Shown here: positions 33,533-43,126 of the stretch, in pieces
How the letters are laid out: each line of letters opens with the position of its first letter
How positions within the stretch are numbered: the first letter of the stretch is position 1
NCBI GenBank assembly: GCA_902623535.1
Contig: CACNUA010000003.1
Location: forward strand, 1 to 64,000
Source of the DNA: an uncultured SAR86 cluster bacterium
Lineage (GTDB): Bacteria; Pseudomonadota; Gammaproteobacteria; Magnimaribacterales; D2472
Reading direction: 5' to 3'
DNA: 64,000 nucleotides
The notes under the pieces: generated by a model
What the model was told of the DNA's origin: nothing
Databases searched by the model: none
The model's input: only the letters and a program-made list of their open reading frames with translations
Translations under genes and position numbers: made by a program

Positions 33533-36478
33533 ATGAAATTTAAAATTGCATTATTTGCGTGTCTAGGCTTAATTTTACCTTTAACCATATCTGCACAATC
33601 TAGTGATGATGTTGAAGAAGTTGTGGTTGTTGGATCACAAATTAAAGGAGCTAAAATTACTGATGCCTTGGCTGTTTCTGTTATTTCTACAAAAGATATT
33701 GAAACTATCGGTGTAGATTCTGGAGATGACCTTTTAGAGAATTTAGTTGAGCAAGGCGCTAACTACTTCAATGAGGCTGAGGATGCTTCCGGTGGTGTTA
33801 ATGCTAACCGTGGTGATGTAGGAGCGTATAACCTAAGAAACATGGGTGTTGGTAATACGTTAACCCTTCTCAACGGTAGAAGACTTGTTAATAGTGGTAC
33901 CTATCAAACAGAATTAATCGGTGGCGACTTTGTTCCAACTATTTCAGCTAACTCAAACTTAATCCCTGTGTATGGCCTTGAGAGAGTTGAGGTATTGAGG
34001 GATGGAGCATCTGCTATTTATGGTGCTGATGCCGTAGCCGGTGTTGTTAATAATGTATTACAGAAAGACTTTGAAGGTCTAACTGTAAGAGCAAAAATAA
34101 CAGCCTATGATCATTTTGAAACTGAAGACAATACAGTCAATGTGAAGTGGGGTTCATTCTTTAATGATGGAGCAACCAATGTAAGTGTTTTCTTTGACCA
34201 CTACGACCGAGGCGCTATTAATGCACAAGAAGATCCCAGATGGGGTGCTGGAGAACATAGACCTTTTGTTGATGATGACTCTCCATGGAAAACAAGCACA
34301 GCGTTTAGAAATTTAAGTACAAACTCAGAATATCCCCAAATGGATATGGTCAGTAGTGCTACAAGTATTGCCGGAACTGAATATGACAAGGTTTTTACAG
34401 ACTCAGCTGGAGAGTTTGAGTTATTCCCAATAGGTGATTCTAGATGTACAAATAGAGGAAACCCTTTATTCGATACAGGCTACGGTACTTGTATAGCTCC
34501 TGATGGTAATGGAGTCATTCGAGAAAACTTTTGGGGGCCAACCGACAGAAGGTCTGAGCTTGTAAGGAATAATGTTGTTCTTTTTATCAATCATCAAATG
34601 GATAATGGTGTTGAGGCTTTCACTGAGGTCGCTGCTTATAGTTCAGACAGTGACAGAATTGCACATGCATCATACGCATTTACTTCATCCAAACACAGAG
34701 TAGGTCCTGATAACTATTACCTTAATCAATTAACTTATAACGGTGTTGCTATCTTTGCTGGAAAAGAACTTTTCATTGATAACTATAGATACACTGAAAG
34801 ACAAAGATTGGTGAATGTTAAGAAAGAGACTTATAGATTCTTGCAAGGTTTCAGAGGCACTTCTGGTAATTGGGATTGGGAAACAGCAATAATGTCCTCC
34901 ATTGCAAAACATAGAGATGTTACTAGAAATAGATTATCAAATAATCTTCTAAAAGAAGCACTAAGAGATCCTACACCTGCTGCATATAACCCATTTAGTG
35001 CAGGAGTTAATACAAATATCGAAAGAGCTCTTGTTGACGTATATAGAAAAAATGAAAGTTCTCTTGATATGTTTGATTTCAAGATGTCTAACCCATCTGT
35101 TGCATCATTGCCTGCTGGTGATGTTGGAATGTTGGTAGGTTTTGAATACCGTGAAGAAGAAATCATTGATGATCGTGATCCAAGGCTTGATGGAACCATA
35201 ACTTACACTGATTATGAGGGAGACACCTATCCTTTGGTTGGGGATGTAGTTAATTCCTCTCCTACTGGAGACTTAGAAGGCTCAAGAGACGTCACATCAT
35301 TATTCACAGAATTCCAAATTCCACTAGCTGACAATATTGATGCTCAATTGGCTGTGAGATATGAAGATTTCTCAGACTTTGGGGATAGTACTGTTGGAAA
35401 ATTTGCTGTGGGTTGGGATGTTGCTCAATGGTTAAGGCTTAGAGGATCAGTGTCAACATCATTCAGAGCTCCGAATATTCCTCAGATAAATGAAAAAGTA
35501 GTTGTTAGATCCGGAACAAGATACGACCGTGCTGCTTTTAGAGTGAATGAACTTCAGAGCGTTGGAAATGTGATTGATTCAGACTCAAGATATACAATTC
35601 AGAGGAAAGCTGTTGGTGCATCAGGACTTGAAGCTGAAGAATCTGATAATACCTCTTTTGGTATTGTTTTAATGCCTTCAGACAGTCTTACAATAACTGT
35701 TGACGCATGGACTATTGAAAAAGATAAAACAATTGGTTTATTTGGTAGAGAAAACCAAACAGTTAACGACATGTTGCTTAGATTAGCAAATGGTACTAAT
35801 AATTGTGATACTTTTGCTGGTGATCCATTGGTAGTAAGGGAAGCGCCTGATGATGGTGACCTTGCTGCATTTGCTGCCGCTGGTGTTTGTCCTTTTGGGG
35901 AGATTAAATATGTTGAAAATAACTATATCAACCTTGCAATGAGAACTGTTGAAGGTGTGGATGTTGGCATCTACTATAACTTCTCAACCGATTGGGGTGA
36001 TTTTGATATCAGATACAATGGAACTTACCTTGATAAATTTGAGCAAGAAGCAACTGGTCAATTTGCTGATTTACAAGCTAAGAAAGACTCTGGTGAAATC
36101 CCTGAAAGTATTCCTCTGAAAGGTTTTGGTGATCTTCTTAACAAAGATGGTATTTATGATGAAAAACATAACTTTAGAATCTCATGGGATAAGGGTGATT
36201 GGGGCGCAAGCTTGAGTGGTACTCAGAAAGGTGCTTTTGAGCAAACCTCTCTTGGCTTAAAGAATGGTGTTCCATACATAGTTGATTCTGTTACTCATCT
36301 TGATGCAACTGTATCTTACAACTTTGAATTAAGTGGTAATAAAGCAAGACTCAGATTTGCTGTAAAGAATCTTGAAGATGAAAGAGCACCTACTGCAGAC
36401 AGATACTACGGTTTCTTTGCAGATGCTCATGGCGACTATGGAAGAAACTATTACGTTGATTTAAGAGTTTCATTATAA
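33533..36478 (+). CDS. TonB-dependent outer-membrane receptor (981 aa)
   Basis: A signal peptide (MKFKIALFACLG to about residue 22) precedes a TonB-box-like VEEVVVVGSQI. The plug domain has TLLNGRRLVNSG and VEVLRDGASAIYGADAVAGVVN, and a long barrel ends in VDLRVSL. This is the large TBDR class common in marine bacteria for peptides, oligosaccharides and other organic matter. A very strong Shine-Dalgarno (CAGGGGGAA) precedes the ATG. A terminator follows the stop directly. It lies between an exported M20 hydrolase and an alpha/beta-hydrolase, so all three may serve one substrate class. Confidence 0.92.
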   Translation: MKFKIALFACLGLILPLTISAQSSDDVEEVVVVGSQIKGAKITDALAVSVISTKDIETIGVDSGDDLLENLVEQGANYFNEAEDASGGVNANRGDVGAYNLRNMGVGNTLTLLNGRRLVNSGTYQTELIGGDFVPTISANSNLIPVYGLERVEVLRDGASAIYGADAVAGVVNNVLQKDFEGLTVRAKITAYDHFETEDNTVNVKWGSFFNDGATNVSVFFDHYDRGAINAQEDPRWGAGEHRPFVDDDSPWKTSTAFRNLSTNSEYPQMDMVSSATSIAGTEYDKVFTDSAGEFELFPIGDSRCTNRGNPLFDTGYGTCIAPDGNGVIRENFWGPTDRRSELVRNNVVLFINHQMDNGVEAFTEVAAYSSDSDRIAHASYAFTSSKHRVGPDNYYLNQLTYNGVAIFAGKELFIDNYRYTERQRLVNVKKETYRFLQGFRGTSGNWDWETAIMSSIAKHRDVTRNRLSNNLLKEALRDPTPAAYNPFSAGVNTNIERALVDVYRKNESSLDMFDFKMSNPSVASLPAGDVGMLVGFEYREEEIIDDRDPRLDGTITYTDYEGDTYPLVGDVVNSSPTGDLEGSRDVTSLFTEFQIPLADNIDAQLAVRYEDFSDFGDSTVGKFAVGWDVAQWLRLRGSVSTSFRAPNIPQINEKVVVRSGTRYDRAAFRVNELQSVGNVIDSDSRYTIQRKAVGASGLEAEESDNTSFGIVLMPSDSLTITVDAWTIEKDKTIGLFGRENQTVNDMLLRLANGTNNCDTFAGDPLVVREAPDDGDLAAFAAAGVCPFGEIKYVENNYINLAMRTVEGVDVGIYYNFSTDWGDFDIRYNGTYLDKFEQEATGQFADLQAKKDSGEIPESIPLKGFGDLLNKDGIYDEKHNFRISWDKGDWGASLSGTQKGAFEQTSLGLKNGVPYIVDSVTHLDATVSYNFELSGNKARLRFAVKNLEDERAPTADRYYGFFADAHGDYGRNYYVDLRVSL

Positions 36479-36494
36479 AAATAAGCTAAAATTT

Positions 36495-36520
36495 AAGGGA
36501 GCTTTATGCTCCCTTTTTTT
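36495..36520 (+). terminator. Terminator of the 981-aa TBDR gene, overlapping the next start region
   Basis: AAGGGAGC and GCTCCCTT pair around the loop TTTAT and are followed by a run of T. The left arm supplies an AAGGGAG Shine-Dalgarno-like element. An in-frame ATG starts in the loop (36506), and a second ATG (36521) follows the T-tract directly. The hairpin can therefore serve as terminator and as a structure that hides the ribosome site of the downstream gene. Confidence 0.85.
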
Positions 36521-37387
36521 ATGAAAATAAAAACATCAATATTTTTCGTTTTACTAGCCTTCGCATTATCTGCTGAGGCTGAAAATGGTTTCTACAAAGT
36601 AGAAAAGGTTAATGGCGAAGAAATAAATTTATATTTTGCTAAGCCTAAATACGTCGATAATAAAACACGGTTAGTAGTTGTAATGCATGGTCGAAAAAGG
36701 AATGCCGAGGAATATAGAGATCAGTGGTCAGATTTTGCAAATGAATTAAATCTCGTTGTTGTTGTGCCGGAATTTTCTGAAGCCCAGTTCCCAATGGTTT
36801 GGGGCTATAACTATGGTGGCATAAAAACAAAGCCAGAAGAATTATCAAACCTAAATGATTCAAGTTTTAGCTATATAGAGTTAGTTGTAAATCAAGCACT
36901 AAAAAAGTTTAGATTGAAATCAGATAACTGGGGCCTATATGGTCATGGTGCTGGCGCTCACTTTGTTCATCGATATGTTTTGTATTATCCAGAATCCTCT
37001 TACACCCTAGCCATTGCAGCTAATCTAGGCTGGTATCTAACAATGACCGACAAGCAATGGCCATTTGGATTAAAAAATTCTGATATAAATGAAGAAATGT
37101 TAAAAAAATCATTTCAAAATTATTTTTTACTCATGCTAGGCATGAGTGACATATCTACAAAACCTAATACAGACTATGTCGCAAGCATATTTGATAAAGT
37201 AACAGACCAAGGCTCCCATAGACTGGAGCGAGGTAGAAATTTCTTTAATGGAGTCCTTAGCAAGTCAAGGGAACTGGATACATTTCTAAAATGGGGCATG
37301 GTTGAGGTGCCAACCAAAGATGGGCATAGTAATACTAAACAGATGGTACCTTTTGCAGCTGAACTTTTTTTTGAGAGGCTCAAATAA
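36506..37387 (+). CDS. Exported alpha/beta-hydrolase-like protein lacking the nucleophile serine
   Basis: This is an alpha/beta-hydrolase related to the PHB-depolymerase/esterase group. It has the VVVMHGRKRNAEEYRDQW oxyanion region and a nucleophile elbow LYGHGAGAHFVHR. An aspartate follows in MLGMSDIS and a histidine in KDGHSN. The elbow reads GHGAG where relatives have GxSxG, so the serine is glycine (residue 143 from the ATG at 36521; codon 36947-36949). Two starts are possible: 36506 has a Shine-Dalgarno in the terminator stem and gives MLPFF before the signal; 36521 starts directly with a signal peptide. The stop overlaps the DASS gene start (TAATG). Confidence 0.72.
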   Translation: MLPFFMKIKTSIFFVLLAFALSAEAENGFYKVEKVNGEEINLYFAKPKYVDNKTRLVVVMHGRKRNAEEYRDQWSDFANELNLVVVVPEFSEAQFPMVWGYNYGGIKTKPEELSNLNDSSFSYIELVVNQALKKFRLKSDNWGLYGHGAGAHFVHRYVLYYPESSYTLAIAANLGWYLTMTDKQWPFGLKNSDINEEMLKKSFQNYFLLMLGMSDISTKPNTDYVASIFDKVTDQGSHRLERGRNFFNGVLSKSRELDTFLKWGMVEVPTKDGHSNTKQMVPFAAELFFERLK

Positions 37388-38823
37388 TGCAAGCCTATAA
37401 AAAGAAAGGATTTTGGGTTGGTCTTTTGTTGTTTATTATTTGTAATCTATTACCTCCTCCTCCAGGATTAAGTGAATCCGGTTGGGTGGTTGCTTCGGTC
37501 ACAATACTTATGGCAGCGTGGTGGGCAACGGAGGCTGTTCCTGTTGCTGTTACCGCCCTGCTTCCTTTAACACTCTTCCCACTTTTAGGAGTTACTGATA
37601 TCAAGACTGCTGGCTTGCCATATGCCAATCCGAATATTTACCTGTTTATGGGTGGTTTTATTCTTGCTCTTGGTATTGAAGCATCGGGACTACACAAACG
37701 TCTTGCTTTAAAGATGCTTTTGCTAGTTGGCAATAGTGGTGCGAGGTTGGTTGGCGGATTTATGTTAGTTTCTGCTCTTATCAGTATGTGGGTAATGAAT
37801 ACATCTACAACTTTGATGCTTTTGCCGATTGGTCTTGCTGTGTGTGCGTCAGTCTCGCAAACCATTCCAGATATGAGTAGCAAAGATCGAAAAAGTTTTG
37901 AAGTTGCACTCTTATTGGGTATCGCCTACGCCGCTACTATTGGAGGAATGTCTACTCTTGTAGGAACTGCTCCAAATATTATTTTTGCTGGGTTCATGAA
38001 AGAAACATATGACATAGAAATATCTTTTATAGACTGGATGCGACTTGCAGTCCCTCTTTCATTCATTATGCTTATTGCATCCTGGTATGCACTAACTTCA
38101 ATTGTCTACCCGGTTAACTTTCAGGCTACCGAAAAAACTAAGACAAAACTTAAAAGTATGCTGGACGAATTAGGAGCTTTGAGTAAGGATGAAAAAAAAG
38201 TGCTTTTAATATTTAGCTTTGCTGCTCTTGCGTGGATGTTCAGAAAATTAATTAATTTAATTCCAGGGTTTGAGTTACTTACTGACGCTGGTGTTGCATT
38301 GATTGCAGCATTACTATTTTTTATTATCCCCTCCTCCATGCATAAAAATGATCTGCTGACTTGGGATCAGGCTAATAAACTTCCATGGGCCTTACTTGTT
38401 CTCTTTGGTGGAGGATTATCGCTTGCAGCCCAAATAGGCTCATCTGGGTTAGGAGAATGGATAGGAGATGGCTTGACAGTCCTTCAGTCAGTTCCACCAA
38501 TTGTATTGGTGCTTTGCGTTGCTACGTTAATTATATTCCTAACTGAAATTACATCTAATGTTGCAACAACGAGCACATTTTTACCAGTTGTTGGTGCAGT
38601 TGCTGTATCAATTGGTGTGCTTCCTGTTTCTCTAACCATTCCGGTTGTCCTTGCAGCTAGTTGTGCTTTTATGCTGCCAGTTGCAACCCCACCAAATGCT
38701 ATTGTTTTTGGTGCAAATAAATTCTCGATTCCAGATATGATACGTGCTGGTTTAGCGCTGAATATTATTGGAATCATTTTAGTCACAATCTTTGCTTATT
38801 ATGTTGCTCCGAATATTTTTTAA
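37387..38823 (+). CDS. DASS (SLC13) family sodium:anion symporter
   Basis: This 478-aa membrane protein has about 12 helices. The DASS signature pair is present: MNTSTTLMLLPIG (about residue 137) and SNVATTSTFLPV (about residue 395), which form the sodium and carboxylate sites. AWWATEAVPVAVTALLPL near the start is also typical. It imports dicarboxylates such as succinate or related anions, driven by sodium. It overlaps the alpha/beta-hydrolase gene by one base and the ggt gene by 23 bases, so the three form one transcript. Confidence 0.9.
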   Translation: MQAYKKKGFWVGLLLFIICNLLPPPPGLSESGWVVASVTILMAAWWATEAVPVAVTALLPLTLFPLLGVTDIKTAGLPYANPNIYLFMGGFILALGIEASGLHKRLALKMLLLVGNSGARLVGGFMLVSALISMWVMNTSTTLMLLPIGLAVCASVSQTIPDMSSKDRKSFEVALLLGIAYAATIGGMSTLVGTAPNIIFAGFMKETYDIEISFIDWMRLAVPLSFIMLIASWYALTSIVYPVNFQATEKTKTKLKSMLDELGALSKDEKKVLLIFSFAALAWMFRKLINLIPGFELLTDAGVALIAALLFFIIPSSMHKNDLLTWDQANKLPWALLVLFGGGLSLAAQIGSSGLGEWIGDGLTVLQSVPPIVLVLCVATLIIFLTEITSNVATTSTFLPVVGAVAVSIGVLPVSLTIPVVLAASCAFMLPVATPPNAIVFGANKFSIPDMIRAGLALNIIGIILVTIFAYYVAPNIF

Positions 38824-40528
38824 TTTTTCCCTTCTATTTTTTAACCTTTCTCTGCTTGCGCAGCAAAGCTATATTGATTATCGATCTCCGTTTCATCCAA
38901 CAGTTAGTAAATCAGGGATGGTTGTCTCTCAAAACATCGATTCATCAAACATTGGGATTGAAATTCTGGATATGGGAGGAAATGCTATTGATGCTGCTGT
39001 TGCTGTAGGTTTTTCATTAGCAATTACCCTGCCTCGAGCCGGTAACCTTGGAGGTGGTGGTTTTTTACTTGTATACATTAAGGATAAAGATGAAATAGTG
39101 TCCATTGATTATCGTGGAGCCTCTTCTCTAAATGCTGATTTATTTAAAATCTTTCAAAAAAAACTGCCTGAACAATTCAATGAAATTGATAGAGATCTTG
39201 TTAGATACGGTTATCAAGCGTCGACAACTCCCGGTACAGTTGCAGGGCTATTAGAGGCACATAAACTTTATGGAAGATTGCCGCTAAAGGATATTTTGGC
39301 TCCAGTAGTCAAACAAGCTCGTGAAGGAATTTTAGTCTCTTACGATCTGCATAATGCGATCAAAAGTGCTCCGCAGTTACTTGAAGATCCTGAATCAAAG
39401 CGTATTTACTTTATTGATGGAGAAGCTTTAAAAATAAATTCATTGATGACAAGACCAGATCTTGCAAAAACCATTTCTTTAATTATGGATCAAGGTTTGA
39501 AGGGATTCTATGCTGGTGAAGTAGGAAACCTTATTTCTAAAGCAATGAAAAATAACAAAGGTTTTATAGATTTAAATGATCTTTCAAATTATAGACCAAA
39601 TATTCAAAAACCTATTTCTACGAAGTATAGAGGTAATACTGTGTTCACTCAGGGGCCACCATCAGGTGGTGGAGTTGTTTTATTAACCGCTCTTAATGTT
39701 CTTGAGCCATTTAACATGAATGGATTTAAAGAAAACTCATCTGCAACATATCATTTATTGGCAGAAGCACTAAGAAAAGGTCATCACGCACGCTCAAGGT
39801 ATGTGGGGGATCCAGGATTCTTCGATGTCCCCATTAATGACCTCATCAATAAAAAGGATGCACAAGAATATGCACGACAAATTGAGTTTAATAAAGCTAC
39901 TCCTGCTAGCGAGGTAAAACCATTAGAGGTAATTCAAGAAAGCAAAGATACAACCCACTACTCTATCATTGATGAAGAGGGTAATGCTGTTTCAAACACT
40001 TACACATTAGGTTATTCGTTTGGCTCTGGAGTAACAATTCCAGGCACAGGCATACTAATGAATAATCAAATGAATAATTTTGCATTCCAATATGGAGATC
40101 AAACTGAAATATCTAGAAGTAGCAGTCCTGGAAATAGGTTTATTCCTGGAAAGAGACCAATGAGTACCATGAATCCAGTTATTGTAAAAAATAAGGAAAA
40201 TAATATTTCAATCGTTACGGGATCACCTGGAGGCTCATTCATTCCTGCAGCTGCTCTGAGAGTAATTACAGGTATCATAGACTTTAATCTTGATGTGGGT
40301 CAGGCAACCATGCTTCCAAGAATACATAAGGATTGGCCCTACGCTGGACTTGAATACGAATCAACACTAAGCTCAGATATTGTATCTGTCTTGGAAAGAT
40401 TAGGTCATCAACCAGAATCTTCAAAGACATTAGGCAGCACACAGAGTATTTCGATAATTGATGGTATAAATTATGGTTATGCGGACTTAAGAAGACCAAA
40501 TGCTGGCGTAGCAATACAAGCTGATTAA
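38801..40528 (+). CDS. ggt: Gamma-glutamyltransferase (glutathione hydrolase)
   Basis: The protein has a signal peptide (IFFNFSLLFFNLSLLAQQ), NLGGGGFLL near residue 85 and the autoprocessing site DTTHYSI. The threonine of the THYS motif becomes the catalytic N-terminal nucleophile of the small subunit. TGSPGGSFIPAA near the C-terminus is the oxyanion glycine region. It cleaves gamma-glutamyl bonds in the periplasm, feeding on glutathione or other gamma-glutamyl compounds. The ORF track starts at a TTG (38792); the ATG at 38801 gives 575 aa and begins the signal peptide at once. No Shine-Dalgarno is seen. Confidence 0.92.
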   Translation: MLLRIFFNFSLLFFNLSLLAQQSYIDYRSPFHPTVSKSGMVVSQNIDSSNIGIEILDMGGNAIDAAVAVGFSLAITLPRAGNLGGGGFLLVYIKDKDEIVSIDYRGASSLNADLFKIFQKKLPEQFNEIDRDLVRYGYQASTTPGTVAGLLEAHKLYGRLPLKDILAPVVKQAREGILVSYDLHNAIKSAPQLLEDPESKRIYFIDGEALKINSLMTRPDLAKTISLIMDQGLKGFYAGEVGNLISKAMKNNKGFIDLNDLSNYRPNIQKPISTKYRGNTVFTQGPPSGGGVVLLTALNVLEPFNMNGFKENSSATYHLLAEALRKGHHARSRYVGDPGFFDVPINDLINKKDAQEYARQIEFNKATPASEVKPLEVIQESKDTTHYSIIDEEGNAVSNTYTLGYSFGSGVTIPGTGILMNNQMNNFAFQYGDQTEISRSSSPGNRFIPGKRPMSTMNPVIVKNKENNISIVTGSPGGSFIPAAALRVITGIIDFNLDVGQATMLPRIHKDWPYAGLEYESTLSSDIVSVLERLGHQPESSKTLGSTQSISIIDGINYGYADLRRPNAGVAIQAD

Positions 40529-40589
40529 AGCAATTTCATATATTATTAAAACTGATTTAAGCAATCAAAAATTATTGCAGAAATTTTAC

Positions 40590-41975
40590 CTAAGATGTCA
40601 TCTCAAGTGCTTTTTTAATTCTTTCCAAGGATAATTCCTTACCTATCAAACTCAAAGTCAATCCTAACGACGGAGATTTAGTGGTTCCAACTAAGGCAAC
40701 TCTAATGGGTTGGTTAAGTTGAGGTGTTTTTAAATCTAATTCTTTCTGACATTTTGCTAAAACTTCATCTAAGTCTTGTTCAGTCCATTGTTCAAGCGAT
40801 TCTAACTGCCTTAGAACGTATTCAAGAATATTCTTTGATCCAGTAATAAACTTTTCAACAGATTTTTGGTCATATTCTTTAATATCATCAAAATACGGAA
40901 TTAAATCTATGCTAATCTCAGACAGTGTCGAAGCTGTTGTTCGAAGGTTTTCAATAATTAGTTCAGCATTTTGTCGATTACTCATTTTAATTCCCAGTTG
41001 ATCTAAATAGGGATTCAATTGAATAATAAAATCCTCCAAGCTCAAATTTGCAAGATGATTGGTATTAATCCAATCTAATTTCTTCAGATCAAATACGGCA
41101 CCGGCTTTTTGTACCTCCTGAATTCTAAAATCTTTAAGAAGATCATCTATGTAGAATATTTCCTTGTCTCCTTTTGACCACCCTAACCTTCCTAGCATAT
41201 TTATCATTGAGGTTTGTAAATATCCTTTAGAGATATATTCATCGAGACTTGTTACCGAATCTCTTTTTGAAAGTCTTTTTTTGTTTTCACCAAGGACTAG
41301 GGGTAAGTGAGCATACTCCAATGCCGGTAGCCCAAGAGCTTGTTGAATGTGAATCTGTCTTGGAGTATTACTCAAGTGATCCTCGCCTCTAATTACAGTT
41401 GTAACACCTTGATCGGCATCATCAACCACAACACATAAATGATAGGTCGGTGCCCCATTACTTCTAAGAAGAATAAGATCATCAAGTTCGGAATTATTGA
41501 ATACTACTTCACCTCTTACCAAATCATTGAATCTAACCTCTCCATCATTGGGTGTTTTAAGTCTTAGAACTGTGCTTTCAGATTTCTCTAAACCTTTATC
41601 TCTGCATTTACCGTCATACATTGGTTTTTTACCTGCTTTTAGCTGAGCATTTCTAAGCTCATCCAATCTCTCAGGCGAACAATTGCAATAATATCCTTGG
41701 CCTGATTCAATAATTCTATGAGCTGCATCTAAATAAAGATGCTTTCTTTCAGATTGCCGAACAGGCTCTTCATCTGGCTTGAGACCAATATCATCTAATC
41801 CAGTAATAATGTTTTCCTCAAATTCTAGTTTTGAGCGAACTTGATCAGTATCTTCAATCCTTACAAGAAATTTACCATTATTTTGTTTGGCATAAATATA
41901 ATTAAAAAGTGCTGTCCTCACTCCGCCAATATGTAATGCTCCTGTAGGACTTGGTGCAAATCGAGTGGTTATCAT
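40590..41975 (-). CDS. gltX: Glutamyl-tRNA synthetase
   Basis: This class I synthetase has the HIGH motif as ALHIGG (about residue 15) and KMSKS as KRLSKRDS (about residue 240). It also has RIEDTDQVRS and LVLGENKKRLS. It charges tRNA-Glu. The ORF track starts at a TTG (41987), but the ATG at 41975 gives MITTRFAPSPTG, the normal N-terminus. It overlaps the dnaQ stop as ATGA, so this start (461 aa) is chosen. It is the last gene of an rnhA-dnaQ-gltX operon and converges on ggt across 61 bases with no strong terminator. Confidence 0.96.
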   Translation of the reverse strand: MITTRFAPSPTGALHIGGVRTALFNYIYAKQNNGKFLVRIEDTDQVRSKLEFEENIITGLDDIGLKPDEEPVRQSERKHLYLDAAHRIIESGQGYYCNCSPERLDELRNAQLKAGKKPMYDGKCRDKGLEKSESTVLRLKTPNDGEVRFNDLVRGEVVFNNSELDDLILLRSNGAPTYHLCVVVDDADQGVTTVIRGEDHLSNTPRQIHIQQALGLPALEYAHLPLVLGENKKRLSKRDSVTSLDEYISKGYLQTSMINMLGRLGWSKGDKEIFYIDDLLKDFRIQEVQKAGAVFDLKKLDWINTNHLANLSLEDFIIQLNPYLDQLGIKMSNRQNAELIIENLRTTASTLSEISIDLIPYFDDIKEYDQKSVEKFITGSKNILEYVLRQLESLEQWTEQDLDEVLAKCQKELDLKTPQLNQPIRVALVGTTKSPSLGLTLSLIGKELSLERIKKALEMTS

Positions 41976-42685
41976 GATTGGTTCCAAATAGACTTTATTT
42001 CATATTTTGATTCAATCTCATTAATCCTTTCCTGATTGGCTTTAATATCTTCCTTAGTAGCATTAAAAGCATGAATTTGTAAATCTGAGTCATCAAGATT
42101 GGAGGCGGTATCATTGATATCAGAATCTAACGTATGATTTGATTCAAATTCAAACTTTGATTGACCACCAGTAAGATGAAAGTAAACATCAGCTAATATG
42201 TTTGCATCTAACATCGCTCCATGAAATGTTCGATCATAACTATTTATTTCAAATCTTTTAGATAATGCATCTAATGAATTTCGTTGACCTGGATATTTAT
42301 CTCTTGCAATAACCAAGGAGTCCTCAACATTACAGACATCTTCTAGTTTTGGATAGCTCGAGGAGATAAGATTAAATTCATAATTTAGAAAACCTAAATC
42401 AAACGGTGCGTTATGAATAATAAGAGTGCTGTCCTGAATGAACTCTAGAAATTCATCTGCAATCTCAGAGAATAATGGCTTATCAACTAAATCCTTATTT
42501 GAAATCCCATGAACCCTTTGCGCTTCCTCATCAATCAACCTCTCAGGATTCAAATAGACATGAAAATGATTATCAGTTTTTTTTCTATCCTCCAGCATTA
42601 GGGCACCAATTTCAATGATGCGATGTCCCTGCTCTGTTTCTAAACCAGTTGTCTCAGTATCTAAAACTATGTATTTTTTTGCCAT
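41972..42685 (-). CDS. dnaQ: DNA polymerase III epsilon subunit (3'-5' proofreading exonuclease)
   Basis: This 237-aa DEDDh exonuclease has Exo I (VLDTETTGLE), Exo II (LIIHNAPFDLGFL) and Exo III (FHGAMLDANILADVY, with the catalytic His and Asp). The C-terminal 45 residues are charged, as in the theta/alpha-binding tail of DnaQ. It proofreads for the replicative polymerase. The gene starts in a TGATG overlap with rnhA, as is common in gammaproteobacteria, where rnhA and dnaQ are paired. Confidence 0.95.
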   Translation of the reverse strand: MAKKYIVLDTETTGLETEQGHRIIEIGALMLEDRKKTDNHFHVYLNPERLIDEEAQRVHGISNKDLVDKPLFSEIADEFLEFIQDSTLIIHNAPFDLGFLNYEFNLISSSYPKLEDVCNVEDSLVIARDKYPGQRNSLDALSKRFEINSYDRTFHGAMLDANILADVYFHLTGGQSKFEFESNHTLDSDINDTASNLDDSDLQIHAFNATKEDIKANQERINEIESKYEIKSIWNQS

Positions 42686-43116
42686 CAGAGATCTTCTATT
42701 CCTAAATTTGCCAGTTCATCTGCTCTTTCATTGCCTGGATCCCCAGAGTGACCTTTTACCCAATTCCATGAAATATTATGTTTTTGAACTAACTTATCAA
42801 GCTCTACCCAAAGCTCTTTGTTTTTAACAGGCTTTTTGTTAGCAGTTTTCCAATTATTTTTTTTCCAATTGTGAATCCAAGAATTAATTCCATCCATTAC
42901 GTACTTTGAATCAGTAAAGAGTTTTACCTGACAAGGTTCTTTTAGTGCGCCAAGTCCTTGAATCACTGCACTTAACTCCATTTTGTTATTTGTTGTACTT
43001 CTTTCACCACCGTAAAACTCTTTAATTTCATTATGATACTGCATTAAAACACCCCATCCACCAAGGCCTGGATTACCTCTACAAGCTCCATCAGTATAAA
43101 TAATTACTTCTTTCAT
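42685..43116 (-). CDS. rnhA: Ribonuclease HI
   Basis: This 143-aa enzyme shows all catalytic residues: Asp in [11 protein letters not shown], Glu in NNKMELSAV, Asp in LFTDSKYV, and His and Asp in [16 protein letters not shown]. It cuts the RNA strand of RNA:DNA hybrids. It is divergent from gloB with only 16 bases between the two start codons, and neither start has a proper Shine-Dalgarno. It overlaps dnaQ by one base. Confidence 0.96.
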   Translation of the reverse strand: MKEVIIYTDGACRGNPGLGGWGVLMQYHNEIKEFYGGERSTTNNKMELSAVIQGLGALKEPCQVKLFTDSKYVMDGINSWIHNWKKNNWKTANKKPVKNKELWVELDKLVQKHNISWNWVKGHSGDPGNERADELANLGIEDL

Positions 43117-43120
43117 AGGT

Positions 43121-43126
43121 TAAAAT
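43121..43126 (+). promoter_or_regulatory. Candidate -10 (TAAAAT) for leaderless gloB; reverse strand gives TATTTT for rnhA
   Basis: Within the 16-bp spacer between the two divergent ATGs, TAAAAT ends six bases before the gloB ATG. The opposite strand reads TATTTT with five bases to the rnhA ATG. The same AT block could serve as -10 in both directions. No -35 consensus is evident inside either gene. Confidence 0.35.

Noticed and set aside
38484-38786. 100-aa and shorter minus-strand ORFs within the DASS gene
   Set aside because: They mirror the hydrophobic codon pattern of the symporter in reverse and match no family.
40529-40589. Possible terminator between ggt and gltX (GCAAT/ATTGC)
   Set aside because: Only a five-base AT-rich stem with an eight-base loop and no proper T-tract in either direction.
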